A stretch of DNA of 64,000 bases from Cruorifilaria tuberocauda. Taxonomy: Eukaryota; Nematoda; Chromadorea; Rhabditida; Onchocercidae. The notes beneath the pieces are model-generated. The model was given only the letters and a program-made list of their open reading frames with translations. It had not been told where the DNA came from and did no database searches. The position numbers and the translations under genes are program-made. The stretch is taken from the NCBI GenBank assembly GCA_013365365.1, contig JABVXU010000243.1, positions 16,954-80,953 on the forward strand, given 5' to 3'. The first letter of the stretch is position 1. Each line of letters opens with the position of its first letter. This document shows positions 14,501 through 29,500 of the stretch, piece by piece.

Positions 14501-14506
14501 TCTCTG
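8583..14506. other. Gene-poor AT-rich spacer
   Basis: About 5.9 kb with no exon chain I can support on either strand. ORFs are short and of low complexity, such as a Leu-rich minus ORF at 13880-13641 and a plus ORF at 10327. A purine-rich tract (GAAGGAG-type) runs through about 12985-13075. The promoter of the secreted-protein gene should lie just above 8582, and the 3' UTR of the NHL gene just below 14507. Confidence 0.6.
12985..13075 (+). repeat. Polypurine tract
   Basis: About 90 bases are almost entirely A and G on the + strand. The translation is only charged low complexity (KNKEARRREKRK-like), with no splice context, so I treat it as sequence bias and not an exon. Confidence 0.6.
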
Positions 14507-17500
14507 TCAGAGATTAAACCTGGTTCGGTTTCCTTGTTGGTCTTGGTTGCGAAACAGCTCTTCTTTTTGACTTGGACGTTTCCGGGGTGACTGTGCAACA
14601 TGACAGTGCTAATGCACCATTTAATAAATACCTTACACAGATAACTTCCCGACGAGCAAAACAAGCCATATAAACCCAATCACCCTATAAAAGGAATTAT
14701 ATATGTTTGTCCTTATCTACATTTGATATTTAAGCAATTCCATTGAGAAAGCAACAGCTTTAATCCTCATCTAGTAATCCTGCAGAATAAACCTAATTCT
14801 AATGCAAGCACGTGAAATTAAAAAAAAGATTAACTTACATGTGCAGCAATTCCGAGGACTTCTTGGGGGCCTAGTGAGACAGGGATAACAATTTCTTTTA
14901 TGTAACGCATTCCTTTTGCACTGCTCAACAATGCCCATAAACGACTAGTGGCATAATCAAGTACCAACAAATTTCCGAACTGAAAGATATTGAATGCACG
15001 TAATTTAGGATTCGAAAGTTAAAAAGCAAATACATATGATTAAAAAACAGCATCATACAAATAAATGTATTTGCCAGCTTACTGAATCAACAATAGCACT
15101 GGCCGGATTCTTTATATATTCATATAGTTTGTATGTCTTCGTTAAGTCATATTCGTTAATTAGAGTTCCAGTGTGATCCGCTACAAACAGTAATATACGG
15201 TTCTGCGCTGCATCACACGTTAATAGCACAACGGCTCTAAAAAGTGATCCAACTGATGATTTCGATTAAAGATGAGTTCCGAGCTCAAAGATAGCACTGA
15301 ATGAATGCAATATTTCTTTCTTACCGCAGATCTACGATTTTATCTCATTATCAATGAAACCGTCATAAGTGCATTAAACTATATTAAATACTTTTTATGT
15401 AAACAAAAACTTTAACTAAGAGTTGCCAAGTAACCCACAATCTTGCCAAATACCAATTATTATGATTTTTTTAAATCTCATCCCTTAGTGAAGAAATTCA
15501 AAAACAAACTTGTACTCGGCCTGATCTTCAGCCACTCGGAGATACTGATACCGAGTTTTCCTCGATTCCTTCAAGATCTTCCATCCCTCAAAAAGAAAGT
15601 AAAATTTAAAAAATTTTGGCACTTTGTGTAAGTCGACGGCTATTTTTACAGAAAATGCATTATTTCAAAATTTAATTTCTTGAGTTCATTATCTCAGAGA
15701 GTTAACCGAACTAAAAAATTTGTATAAAAAGGCTGACCTTCCTAGATTGATTATACATCCATATTGCTGAACGATGGTTGTCTCCGGAAACTGCAAATAA
15801 TTCACCGCGTGGACTCACTGTTATCCACCGGGTTCTGCTCAACTCAATCTTTGGTTCTTTGGGACAAGGAATTACCTACGAAAAAGAATATATATATAGC
15901 TCAAAGGAAGATTGGATAAATTCAAATAATCTCAAAACATCAGATCTAGAAACATTTTGAAGTAAACGAACTTATGAAAAAATTTACCTCTACTTTTTTG
16001 AAACGATTTGTAATATCAAACGCATGTATGCTTCTTCCTTTGCTATGCATCACGCTAACTAGAAGATGCCAATTTGTCGGATCGATAGCCAATGACGATG
16101 CCGAACTATCCCGTGTTGGCAAATGTTGCAATACTTCGCCTTTACATGTCACTATATATACACCTAGAACGAAAAACATAATCTTTAAAGCTACAAAATC
16201 CAGAAAACTGAAAAAAAGCACAAGATGATGCATGTTGAAAAAATCTCATTATTCAATCCTTCAGTTCTCAAAATTCGAGGAGGAAAGATTAAAATTCATG
16301 ATACGAGATCGCTGAAACGAAATTCAAGTATCCAAGTCAAAAAAATTTTCCCACGTTTCAGTATTAAGCGAGTGAGACAAATAAAACATATTAAGAACCT
16401 AAACGATCTTTCGAAAGCTTACCTCCACAACTATCGGAAATAGCGAGCAATTGCTTTTTGGTGAAAATATTAGGTAAAGAAATAATATCAATTGGTCGTG
16501 AAAACAACTGTTCACCGAAACGCATGAAATTTGACTCTGTAGACAGGTTCCCTAAGGTAACGGTGGTTGACGTTGAAAGGTTACAGCTAGATATCGTCTG
16601 CTCAAATAATGGAGCTTGCAACTGCAAAGCAAAGGTGTTCTAAGAAAAATTAAAATCTTTAAAAATGCAGATTTCCAAATCCAAAACCGAAGTTCACAAA
16701 TTGAAAATATGATATGAATTTGGTTACATTTACAAAACAGAGGTTAATGAAAAAGGAGAACTTCCGCAAGGCACATCCTTATTTTCTTTAAAATCAGTAA
16801 TTAAAATTCAAATGTTTCATTTCTATAGCTTTCTCTTTTTTCAAAAATATGTGTACCTCTTTTGTCTTTCAAAAAAAGAAGAGATAAAACAGTTAATTTA
16901 AAACAATGATAAGACTAACGTCACGACTATCGTATGAACTATCCGTTTGACAAACGGGAATGGAAGATGCAGCCGAAGGACTTGTCGAACTAAAAATATA
17001 TTATGAAAAATCAATTTTCGGTTTTTTGGCGAACCTTAAAATACGGAGAAAATGGATAAACAGAAATATGGAGAGTAACAATAAGAGTAATAATAATAAA
17101 GAATGAAGAAAGAAATGCGCAATACATATTACTTGAAAGTTTCTTCTTTTAAAGCGCAAGCTGAATCTGATTCATCGGTGAGTGAAGATTCCCGGAATGA
17201 CTGCCTCATTCCACGAACCTAAAATCCAAATATGAGAAAAATAAATAAAAAAATTCATTAATAAAAAATGAAATAAAGTAAATAAAATTAGTGGAATAAA
17301 GTCAAAGCATATAGAAGTGAAAAAAAGAGTGAAATGGAGCAAAACAGAGATAAAAAACATATAATATATAAAAAATGTGTAGAAGTGAGCTGAAAATAAA
17401 ACAAAATGGACGAAATAATAAATGGAATGCAGACTTTATAGAGGTGCAAATTCTTCATTTCAAAACTTACAAAAACACTGGGTTCAAGCGGTATCTGTGT

Positions 17501-20500
17501 CCTATTATTTTCAGTGGACAGCTGCCTATCTGATACTTCGCTGGGACTTGATTTTTCTTTAGCTAATTCACTAAATGGTCTTGAATCAATCGATGATGCA
17601 TTATTTTCCGAGCGATTTGCAGGAATATCCGAAGAAACAAGCGTTGGAAGAGAGGATGTTGTCCGTTCCACCGTTATAGACGTTGATTTCGTCATTGAAA
17701 AACTGAAAACAAAAGCAAAAAAGAGGAGATATTCAGACATTTTTGAAACCAATTTAAATTCGAGTTACAATTTCTTTCAGCTAAAACGTGAAACTTTGAA
17801 AACCTAAGGCATTGTAGGCTATCAACACTATTATTTCAATCAAATCTTTAAAATATATATATTTAAACATTTAAAATTCGATTCAAATTTAGAGACGAAC
17901 AGGTTTTGTCATAATTTAACACAGTAAAATAATGAAGTTTCTCCCTTATTTCAGTGTTTAGAACCATACAGCATTAAACGTTTACTGAAAAGCTAACTTT
18001 TAAAGCTATACAATTCGAAAACCAAAAACGAATGATTAGAGAATAAAAAAGTTGCAAGGAAGACCTCAATCCAACTCAAAATCTTCTAAATTTGAATCGA
18101 ATTTTAAACTATTCTGAAAAAGCTGGATAATAAAAATAACGATAACAAAATTTAGAAACCTGGAAAGAACGACATACCTACTTTTCATACTACGATAGCT
18201 GCCGAAATGTCGTGATCGTCGCTCAGACAAGGTATCTTCTGCTACTTCTTGCTTTTCAATTAAATACTTTGCACACCTAGCAGCACTCCATGCTGATGGC
18301 AATGCGGCGCTAAATTTTACTTGGCACGAATTTTGTTCCTAAAAAACTAAACTTCCTGAAAAATTAAATTACAAATTTCTTGTTCTCCTCTCATTTTCTG
18401 CTTCATATTTCATTTAGTGAGAATTTCTTCTCTTTCAATTTCCAAAAAGTTTTCAAAGAACCTTTATTAGTAAAAGGATCAAAATCTAAAGAAAATCAAA
18501 TTCAAAATAACTCACGTCTCCATTATCGCATGTGATATTGGCCATACGACAAACTTCAGAAATCAAATTCTTCAGACTAAAAAGATCTATTAATATATTT
18601 ATAATATGATATCGTAGTCGCATTAATATGGCTTAAATTGCAAATTCTTTGCTTCCCAGTAGTTCTTTGTCTTATGTATAATGAATGAAACTTAACGGTA
18701 AATTTAAATTCAAATCAACGTCTCTTCCGAAAGCTAATCGATTGATAATATTAAGAGAGACTGAAACCAACCGTTCAGGATCCTTGGTGCACATAGTCCA
18801 AACTCGATGAGCTGGCCTGGTAGGCGAAAGCATATGATAAGGAGGTCGACTAAGTACTGACGAATTACTGTCTCCCAACTCGCACAAAGCCTGCAAATTT
18901 GAAAATTCCTCCGAGTACAACTTCCATTTCCGCTCTACGAATGACCATTATCAAATAGAATAAAGATTATAAATACCACTATGTCTTTTATGTAATATGC
19001 CTAATATATCATCTTAAAAACAAATAAATAGAGAAATCCTATTTTATCAATTAACCTTCCGAAGTGTGACATTACAAAATAGCGCACTAATTTGGTTTAA
19101 AAGACTGCCATATTTCAGCTACGTTAAATTAATTATTGAATTTTATTCAATAATACATGAGAAGACATTACACGCGTTGTTTACTAAAACCAGTATCCTA
19201 GTCCCAATAGATATATAGATAAATGTTCACAAAAAGTTAATTGATTTATTCGAAAATTTGCGCAGCACCTAACTGTCACAATGAAAACAAGAAAATTTAT
19301 CCAAACCTAAATACCACAATGTGCAGAAATGTATATTAAAGCATAAATTAAAATTGGAAATTTCTGAAACAGTCAAGCTTTCTGTTCGAACATTATTGAT
19401 TCGCAACCGGATATTGGAAAAATAAATCAAATAACACGTTCGCTTATTACTAGAAGAAAATAATCATTAAAAAAAAATTAAAAATAAATGTAACAAACTC
19501 TGTTAAGCCTCGAAATAAGCAAACGATCCGGTTCATTCAATTCTTCAAGACGTTTACGGAGAAGATCAACCAAGTGACATTCCAGCTAAAATTGAAACTA
19601 AATATTCGATGAAAAATCTTTTATGGATGATCGTCATTTTGCTAATGACGATAAGGATTATTAATGTCTTTCCATAAATTAAGCACGCATTGTTAACTAC
19701 AGAAGTTTTAGAATTTTTCAGTGTTTGTAACTTACAGCAGCAACCCAAGTTTCAACGATCGTTTGCTATACAAAACTATTAAGACCTCTAGTGTTTTATT
19801 TTTTCATCGAGTCTGCTTATTTTGCGTTTATTATTTTTCATTACTAATAAGTTTCAAACAGTAGCGAATTTGCAAGAAACATGCTTATAATCTTATATGA
19901 TTTGAATCCTCCAACAAATTAATTATCATTTCATTCACAAAAAAAAATGTATGGTCTCAACAGATTTTAATAAAAATCCAAGCAGAAAAATGATTTAAAC
20001 AAACTGAGAAATGATCTGCTAAATCTGGATAATCGATCAAATCCAGGACTTACAAAGGATGAAACGAATACACGTTCGTCCACTTGAGTGGATAATGAAT
20101 GTGTATTCAACTTTCATGGGATTTTGTGTAATGATATCTTAGAAAAGAGTTACACTTACAGTAGCGGTGAATTCGCGTATTTGCATTTCGAATTCTTTAG
20201 CAAGATTAGACCGTGTAGAGCATCTTCCTTCCAATGCCTGCATTATTGAACGATACAACTCCTGTCGACCCCATTTGCCACTCCGATGCTCCGTGTGTCC
20301 ATTCATTAAATGACAAACACTGCAACGAAAATACCATTTAGAATGAAGTAAAAGCATTAACTGAAATATAAAATACACTCCTTTCCTTTGATCCTAATTA
20401 AAAAATTTGTTACATTGTCTGTAAAACTTCCTTATTCTACAAGCATAATTGCAGGACAGAAGTAGGATAAACATGTAGCTTTCAATTACTGTACAAAATT

Positions 20501-23500
20501 ATGCCGATTTAAAAAGGGAATAGGTAAAACAAATTATCCGTACCAGCAGAAAATAGATGAAATTTTAAAGAACCCCTAAATTCTGCAATGTCTAGAGCTG
20601 ATCTCTTATGTATTTCAGAAAATTATAATAAAATTATAAAATCTTCCTTAGTTCGGAATTTTTCGGTATCGCCGAATGTAAAATTTTGGATTTGGGATCG
20701 AATATTAGAAATCAAACTTTTCTTGGACAAAAAAATTCAGTGTCAAATACAATTTTTGAAAAAAAAAAATATTTGAAGACAATATAATACGAACCGAACA
20801 GCTCGCCTTATAATGTCTTTCTATAACAGTTGGCTAAGTGCACGAAGAGTAATCAGAATTGTCTTTTAAAAGCAGGTTTTTGTTTTTTTTCACTTTGGCT
20901 CTATCCTATGTCGATAAATTTCATGAACCTTGCTCTTGTTCAGCTAATTTCCAGATCGAAATGTGAAACTATAGCTTAGAGACCAAGCGTAAATCCTCAA
21001 GAGAGCAAACAGAGAGACGCATAGACAAACGAACAAATGAGAGAGGATGGAGGAATGAGAATAGTCGGCCATGAAAAAACAAATATAATGGACAGTGATG
21101 AAGGATGCTTATTTGCTTTTTATAGACTAAAAAGCAGCACGGAATGTCAGACTATATAAACTAGGCTTTGAATCATTTTTTATCCTGCGACTCCGTTTTT
21201 CCAACTCATCGTATCGAATTTGTGGTCGAGGTATCAGATTTCAAATTTCCTCTTTCTTTCTTTCATTTCACTATTCCCGTAACAAACCAACAATTATCTA
21301 TATGGTTCTTATTGAAAGTCATAATTATTATCCAAAAATATTTTTTTCATTAAAATTTACATCTCGTGTTGAAATTTTGATTAGTTTTAATGTCCACAAT
21401 CTCCATCTTTTCTACAACCAATCCTTTAATGCTCTTCCTAGCACCGAATAGGAAAACCTGCATCTGGAAATATTGTCAAGATGCTTTTTTAATAAAATCC
21501 ACTTGCGATATGTCAATAATTTGGATAGTTCTTCGAAAATTAATTACACAGCATCTGTCAAACTAGCCTACTTAATTGAGCTTGCATAATACAGTTGCTG
21601 TTTCCATTCTATACATCAATGGAACGATAAAGTATTATGCACATCGAAAGAATGTTCGAATAAACAATGCTATCTCCTACCTAAGTTGAGATGTCTTTTT
21701 AATAGTTCACCACGCACCCATTCGTGATGTATTAAAATATTCATGATTAGCTCGTATCAACTACTCAGAGAATTTACTTATTTTTAATTTCTATACGATC
21801 AAATAGGGTATCTGAACATTAACATAGGAAAGATAGCATAAATAAAAGAATTCAAATATTAACTCCAACAAAAGACATTTTGATTAAATTTATCAATAAT
21901 TTCAAAAAACATGAGAATTCTCCTGGTTAGTATCTTTCTTAAAAATGAACTTGAAATGACTAAAACTATCTTAAAAAAGATGAGTATGGGTATAAAGATG
22001 AGTGTCGAAATAATAATGTAATGATAAGGAAATTACAAAATGAAAAATTAAATGAAGATGAAACTTTTATTCACAGAAAACTTTGATGATTGAATTCTAA
22101 TTTTTGCAATTTTAGCAGTTTTACTTTGCATCCATAATGTATGCTAGTCACTGTTTAATATATACAGTCAAACAGGTGAAAATCTTAACCTCATCAAATT
22201 TCGTGGATTGCACATTTTAATTTAAGGCACATTCTCATACAATTAACAAGACACTTTCTTTCAACAAGCACATATTGCCTTGGATCTTTAATAAAATTTA
22301 ACTTAGTGTAGTTTTACTAGTTAGCACGTTATCATAACTCCTTAATGTAATACCTTTCTTAATTTTAACAGAGATATTATCGTTATAAAAGTCTCCTTGG
22401 AAAAATGACTTAAATTTTCCACTGATGAAATTATTAGAACTCCAGAAATAATACTCACCAACAGTATAACATTTCATTCGATGATCCTTATTTGTATACA
22501 ATTAAGCCCATGATTGAAGCAAATTTAATCTAATAAAGGTAAAAGTAACTGTTACAACTACAACTATACAGATATCCTAAAAATATTGTCCAGAAAAATT
22601 AATTTAACATGCAATCGAAAAGAGATAACTAAAGAAAATTATACGAAGTTTTTTCTATGCCACAATCCGTCACAGTTTTTGCTACTAATGAAAGCATTAA
22701 TTGCAATTTTTCCTTTCACATGCCTTAAGATATTTCCATTTCCAAGTCATCTTGATTACAGTATTGCCGTACTTCATGGGTCATATTAAATATGTATCGT
22801 AAATGCAAATTAATTATGCCGGCCGTGACTCTAGTTTCGTGCGTGTATTTTCCTTTATACCAAACAGTGAACCAAACTATTCCAAATATTTCCTTGATCT
22901 TCACCTTATTTTTTCTATCATCCCAAAAAAATCGATCAACAGCATAATTTTTCATTTTCTATTGCTGAAATAAATATTTCCTCCTCATCAAATTGCTGAC
23001 AAGACCATGTAACTCATCTCCAAGCCATCAACAATTTTTTCTAATTAACTTCAGCGATGAAAAGAGACAGGGAAAATTTAATCCATGCACAACTGTGGGT
23101 TCAAAGTGATTTTTTTTCTCGCTAAAAAATTAATCCGCTTTTAGTGCTATGGATTCTGTTCCGGAATCTTGCAGTACTGTAACGCATGCAAAGCTTCTAA
23201 TAATAAAAAATTGTTTAATTACTTTTTATCTATACCGGAAAATTTTTTAACAGAAGTTTGTCTTATGCAACAAATGTTACCATTATAATTGTCTGCTATC
23301 TTGCATAGGTTATTAATGTTTTGAATCAAATTCAATTTAGTGAACTCACTTTTCTCGAAAATCTAATTTTTTCAAGAAGCTTCCTAAAATTGCAGAATTT
23401 ATAGCTGTAATAATTTCTTATAAAATAATTCATCGGTCGAACTAAATAAGAAAATTTATTAACAATTTTTAAAATTATAGGGTTAATGAATTTAATAAAA

Positions 23501-26500
23501 ATGAAAAACTGCACTCATCCACATGCATCATTCAAATAATTTTAGGCTTGCTTCGTTTTGACTTATTACTTGTCATATAAGCAAATGATGGAAAAGTTCC
23601 ACTTTCGTGCATCGAAATTTTTGATGTCAGTCAAATTAAAAAAAATCCACTTCCACATGTAACACATTAATTAATATTTCTGCTTGTTTGAAGGGAAGCA
23701 GATGTTAGATTGATATGATGTGTTCAATGAGCTTCAATCTAATTTACTTACGACAATGTTGTGCACTAACTCTCGTTCTGTTGGATATATATATATAAAT
23801 TAAATCCAATAAAAGATCATATAAAGTCTAATAAATTATTCTTTCTTTCCTGGAATTTTTCTTTTTGCTAGTAAAAAAATCTAAGACTTTCGAAAAATAT
23901 GATTTCAACTCTTCTTCAGTTGTTCTATCTGAGGTTATGATCTGAAATAAGCTGGCGCTTCCTCTAAATATTCAGTTATTAAAATAACAGAAAAGTGTTG
24001 GTTATTCTATTAACGGATGAATGAAATCCATACCTAATTGTCCAAAACCGTTTAATTATCTTATTTTCAGTTTCCATTTGTAAACTTTTTATGATGCGTA
24101 AAGTGGAATCGGCACAAAATGGAGGAACTTCAATTTGAATGAAAATCAGTTCCGACATTTAGCAACATAAACTCATCACTTTGGTACTAAAGTCAAATCT
24201 ATGATAATTATCAGCATACCACCAATGTTTGACTATTTTGCTGAGAAGCCTCATCAGTGTCATTTTAAACCATTAATTTAATTGCTGCAAAATTCCATTT
24301 CAAACACTAACATTTACGTTATTTTTAGAAGCTAAATTGCTGCGGAACAGACTCAACAGCTTCTATTTACAGGTCAAAAAGGCATATAGGCTTTCCGATT
24401 ATTAATTCACTTATGCCTAATAGGCACTTCGCGATATGAGAAATAGATAGAAAAAGTTATACCTAATCCTTCTAGTATATCTTAATCATAAGAAGCGAAA
24501 TTATTGGCATCATTAGTTCTATGAAATAAAATCTAGTATCATTATTTCAAGAAAAGTATAAATCGTCTTCTCTTGAAAGATATAAAAAAAAAAACTAGTT
24601 GAGTACAAAGTGAAATACTAGTCATCAATCATAAAATTATTAGTAATTTTGGAATATTTTTCAAGAGAATAAAGTTGGAACTGATATGGATGCTTAACTC
24701 ATGTTAATGGCTCTCCTGCAGAAATTTTTTTTCACCTAACACTCATTTCATTTCCTTACTATAGGCTGAATCTTTCAATTTTCGTTATTTAAGCAATTGG
24801 CCAGTTATTTTGAAATTTTTGATCAGATTTATTTGATATTGATTATCCGAATTAAAATCTCTGCTCTTACTTCATGAATAAAAGGCAAAATCGCCACCTC
24901 TTCCTTAGTTTTTATTCTTTGTTTTTAATAGATAACATTAAAAACGGTAGTGCAAAAATAAGCAGAACAATGTCATTATCTTATTTCCACAAACTCAACT
25001 CCAAAAACCTTCCAATTTAAATGACGCTAATTTATGAATGGTAGCCGTCAGATATGAAACATGAAGTTCATTTACCTAATTTTTTTATATTTAGTGCAAA
25101 AGCTGGATGGGTAAGAAAGGCAATACCTATTTTACATAAAAGGACAGATTTTTCATGACTACTTATAAGAGTAATACACATCATGAACGACAGTGGACAA
25201 TTTGTATATTAATTCTTTAATTTTTAATATAGTTCAGTTGAATGAAACGTCGCAAAATTGCTTCAAATTCCAAATATCTTTTCCATCTGAATAAATAATG
25301 TTCAGAAAACTGCTCGTTTCTAAGGGTACATTGTTAAATAACGTTTGAACGGTAGAAAAAATCGTAAATCATATGAGGAAAAGAGAATATAGGGATACAG
25401 TGTAGTGAAAGCGTCAGCAGAAGCAGAAAGAAAATGAAAATAAATGAGACTAAAAAAGAATAGGTAGCTCTCATTATTTGGCCATTCACACACAACAATA
25501 CATTAAGGACTTGGCGACTTTGGCGAAGTTTTTACTGGCTACATCCTTCACTTATTCATTAGTTTTCATCTAATAGATGAAGAATTCAAAATTCTTACCG
25601 CATCACTTACGAATATTCAAAGTAATATTCTTTCTTCAACGATACCAGTACAAAAAAAGTTGCTTTTCGAATTTTTCCGCAAATTAATAAAAGTATGAAT
25701 AAGCACGAACTGTGCTTTTTTAGCTTAAGCTATGTTATCTTCGTGATGGGCATTCTAGCTATTATTCTCTTCTGTATTACGGAATCAATAAATCACGAGA
25801 CGTCGATGGCAGTCGATATTGATGATCCTCAAAAAATCGTACACAGTAGTTCTGAAGAACAATTAATCCTTGAGAAGCTTCTCAAAAATTATGATCAACG
25901 TGTTCGGCCACCACCGACTAATAGTTCAGGTATAATTAAATGCCCAGTAATTGATTGCTTTGTAAAACTTATGTGCCATAAACTGAATTATCCTTTGTGC
26001 CACACCATCTTTTTCTCGTCATTTCAAATGGATTCAGTGAGGAATAAAGATGTGACTTATTACTGTACATTAAAAATAGAAACTAATTGAAAATGTTTTA
26101 AAGCATTCCTTATTTATCATAACCTCTACTACATTTTCACAGAGTATAAAACAGTGCTTTTACGAAAATATCGTCCTTTACGAAAGCATCAAGTTCGTAC
26201 TTATGACCAAATAGTTTTGATGCTAGAAAAAGAAGAGTTTCCCAATAATAATAAAATTTTTGTCAATCCACATAATTTCACGTTGAAACAACTTTTCGTT
26301 ACTGAATGCACGAGATTCTCTTTATTTCATGAAATCGGTTCAGCCAGAAAACAGGTTCATCAGATAGAATAGGAAAGAGAATTTAGAGAATGAATGTTAA
26401 TTATTGCTTTTCCTTATGGCCAAGAAAAAAGATTATTTCGGAAAAATTTCCATGAAGTCTTTCTTTATTTTCATGAAAAAAAATTCTCACACTGATGATA

Positions 26501-29500
26501 TATGGATAGAATAATTTTGTAGTATACACAACTTCTGCTGCTAAATTTGCTGCTAGGAGAGGATGAATGATTTACAGACTTATCTCAGACTACAATTTAT
26601 TTAAAACAAGTTATAGTCTGAAGTATGTGTATAGTTTTCTTATTCTGTCTTTCCGACACAACAATTTTGAATTTGCATTTTACCTGAGATTTTTTCCTAT
26701 TGGCTTACTTGAAATTTCCTGCAGCATGTCTCGCCGTAGAAGAATTTAATCCTAACCAAACTGTCCAAGAGCTATAAAAGAGTTTTTCAAGCTGGAGTTT
26801 TAAAATTCATGGATAAGGTGAATCGTTATTAAACACAAAGTTCTTCAAAATTTCGGATCTATTAGAAAACTTTGCATCCAGCAAATTATTCATCTTTTAT
26901 GCACAATTATGTATTCTCTTCACTGAAATCTAAGAAAAACATCATACAAATTAAACGCTGAGCAGTGAAAAAAAGGAAATATTTCGATCCAAATTTAAAT
27001 ACATGGTTAAATATGATTTTGTTATGAATGTTTGTCGCTTTTTCAGTAGCTAGTGGACCTGTTATTGTTAAAGTAAACATTATGCTACGAATGTTAAGCA
27101 AAATCGATGTTGTAAATATGGTAGGTTTCTCTTTTCAAAATTGCTTCTTATAAAAACATCAAAAATTAATAAATTTTAACTAATTTAAGAAAAACATATG
27201 AATGGACTCATAGGATCAATAACAATTAAATTTAGTAAAACTTAAGCTCTTGTATTCTCAGAAATTAGGGAACTTTTTAAAATATGAAAAGCAGACATTA
27301 ATCTGGAAAAAGCCATATCATCTACATGCATTTTGTTTTCAAAAATTATCGAAATTATGTTGTAGGGTCTTTCAGAACTGCGAGATGTTTAGCTCAAAGT
27401 TTAGAGATATGAAGTTGAAGTAATGTGCTCGGAATATTTAACAATGCATCCAAAATTACCTTCCGCAGCTTCAAAAATTTACTTTTATGTTCATCGAATT
27501 TTTTTTTGATTTTAATCAGAATTACAAATTTTTTAAGTAATTGCAGGAATATAGCATGCAGATAACATTCAGAGAAAGGTGGCTTGATCGTAGATTAGCT
27601 TATGAAAACATGCACATCACCAATATGCCCAATTTTCTTACAGTCCCTCATGTCAAAAACAACATTTGGATGCCTGATTCATTTTTTCCGGTAGGTAAAT
27701 AATGTAACATTTTATAAAATTTTTTCAAAAAAAATATTTTTGAAGTAGAATATTTGAAGAGAAGTGAGGAAACGAAGAATGTTTCCTTATTCATAACTCC
27801 TAAGATGTAGACTATCTTCAAGATGTCAGGAAATTTATTTTAGACAGAGAAAGCAGCACACAGGCATCATATCGATACAGAGAATATGTTTTTAAGGATA
27901 TATCCAAATGGACAGATACTATATAGCGTGCGATTATCATTAACACTATCATGTCCAATGCATCTACAACTTTATCCACTCGATGTGCAATACTGCGATT
28001 TCGATTTAATCAGCTATGCTCACACCGTTACTGTATTATTTTCTTTCCACACAAAAACCATTTTAAAATTAATGCAACCATTTAAAGTATTAAGATACTT
28101 CTGATCGGAGAAATTTTTTTTTCTTTGGCAAAAATTATATTGAAAACTATTTCATGATATTCTTCGAGGTTAACTGATTCATATGATTTTTTACCTGTGC
28201 AAGAAGTTTGTTAATAAATCATATGCAAACATTGGAAAAAATTAAAGACAGGTTGTCCTTTTCATGCCAAAATTTTTTATTAATGTCATGAATACAATTT
28301 CACTCTGTTTATTTAGAAATCAATAATAATTAATAATAAAAACAGTAACAGATAATAATGTCACAAAAGGTTTCAAAATATTGGAAAATTATAAAACAGA
28401 ATAAAAACTTATAATAAGCGATAAGAACACAATATTTAGCGGGAAGTTTATTTTGATATGAAAAATTTTTAATTTTCAGGATATTGTATATGAATGGGAA
28501 AAAGATGGAGGACCGCCAGTACAAAGGAAACCTGGCGTTGGCAGTGATCTGCCTAATTTTTTGCTTACAGCCATAGAAACTAACCATGAATGCACCAGTC
28601 ATACTAATACAGGTATTTCTACTTCTGAATCATTCGTTGTAATCGGAAATAACCGGTCAGCCATTATGTTTCTTCTAGCTTGTAGGCACAGTCAAATCAA
28701 TCCTTTCATCAGGCCTGTGGTGAGGCTGTCGAATTTTCTTAATACAGCTACAGTTTCCTTCTCATTCACTTGTGATTCCAAAATCTACATTCTCTTTTAT
28801 TCTTTGACCTGACTACCTACTTTCTTTCCCGAATAATAATGAAGTGCTTAGACAGGTTTTGTGAAAATTCGTTATTTCGAGGGAAGTTATGATTTATGAA
28901 TCTAACTGATAAAAATTCCCAGTTATGCATTTCTGAAATGATTCATGACTGTCTCTGAAACTTCAGGAACCTATGCTTGCTTAAGGATGCGTCTCGAGCT
29001 TTCGCGTCAATTCAGGTTAATTTTCGGTTGATTTTAAATCCTAATTCGAAATATTGTAGCTAATATAGTCTAAAATAAGGAGACAGCATTTTTCTTACGA
29101 CTGTTAAAAATAATCAATTTGTTGTACATCAGGTAGGATCAACGGAGTAAGGCATAATTGTTTATTATATAATATAAGTTTCCGATAAAGATGTCAAATA
29201 AAAACTGTATAATGTAAATTACTACAAAAGATCCTATTTCTCTAACACTCAAAAAAATTTTTTTCAGTTATTATTTAATCCAATTATATGGTCCAACAAC
29301 AATGATCGTGATTGTCAGCTGGGTTAGCTTCTGGATTGACATACATTCCACGGCAGGCCGTATTGCTCTTGGCGTCACTACCCTACTCACGATGACTACA
29401 TTGGTAAGCTATTGCTTTTACATGTCAAAGAAAAAAATTTTTTTTTGTTGATTAAATATTGAAACTTAACTGCCAGTTTTATCAATTAATATTTCGTGTT

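Noticed and set aside
14497..14679. 60-codon minus ORF overlapping the last NHL exon
   Set aside because: The spliced frame ([16 protein letters not shown]) is a different one and fits the phase of the upstream exon.
20588..25600. Search for RING or first-half B-box exons of the NHL gene
   Set aside because: No paired Cys codons with splice sites were found; the phase-matched B-box exon is at 31698-31936 instead.
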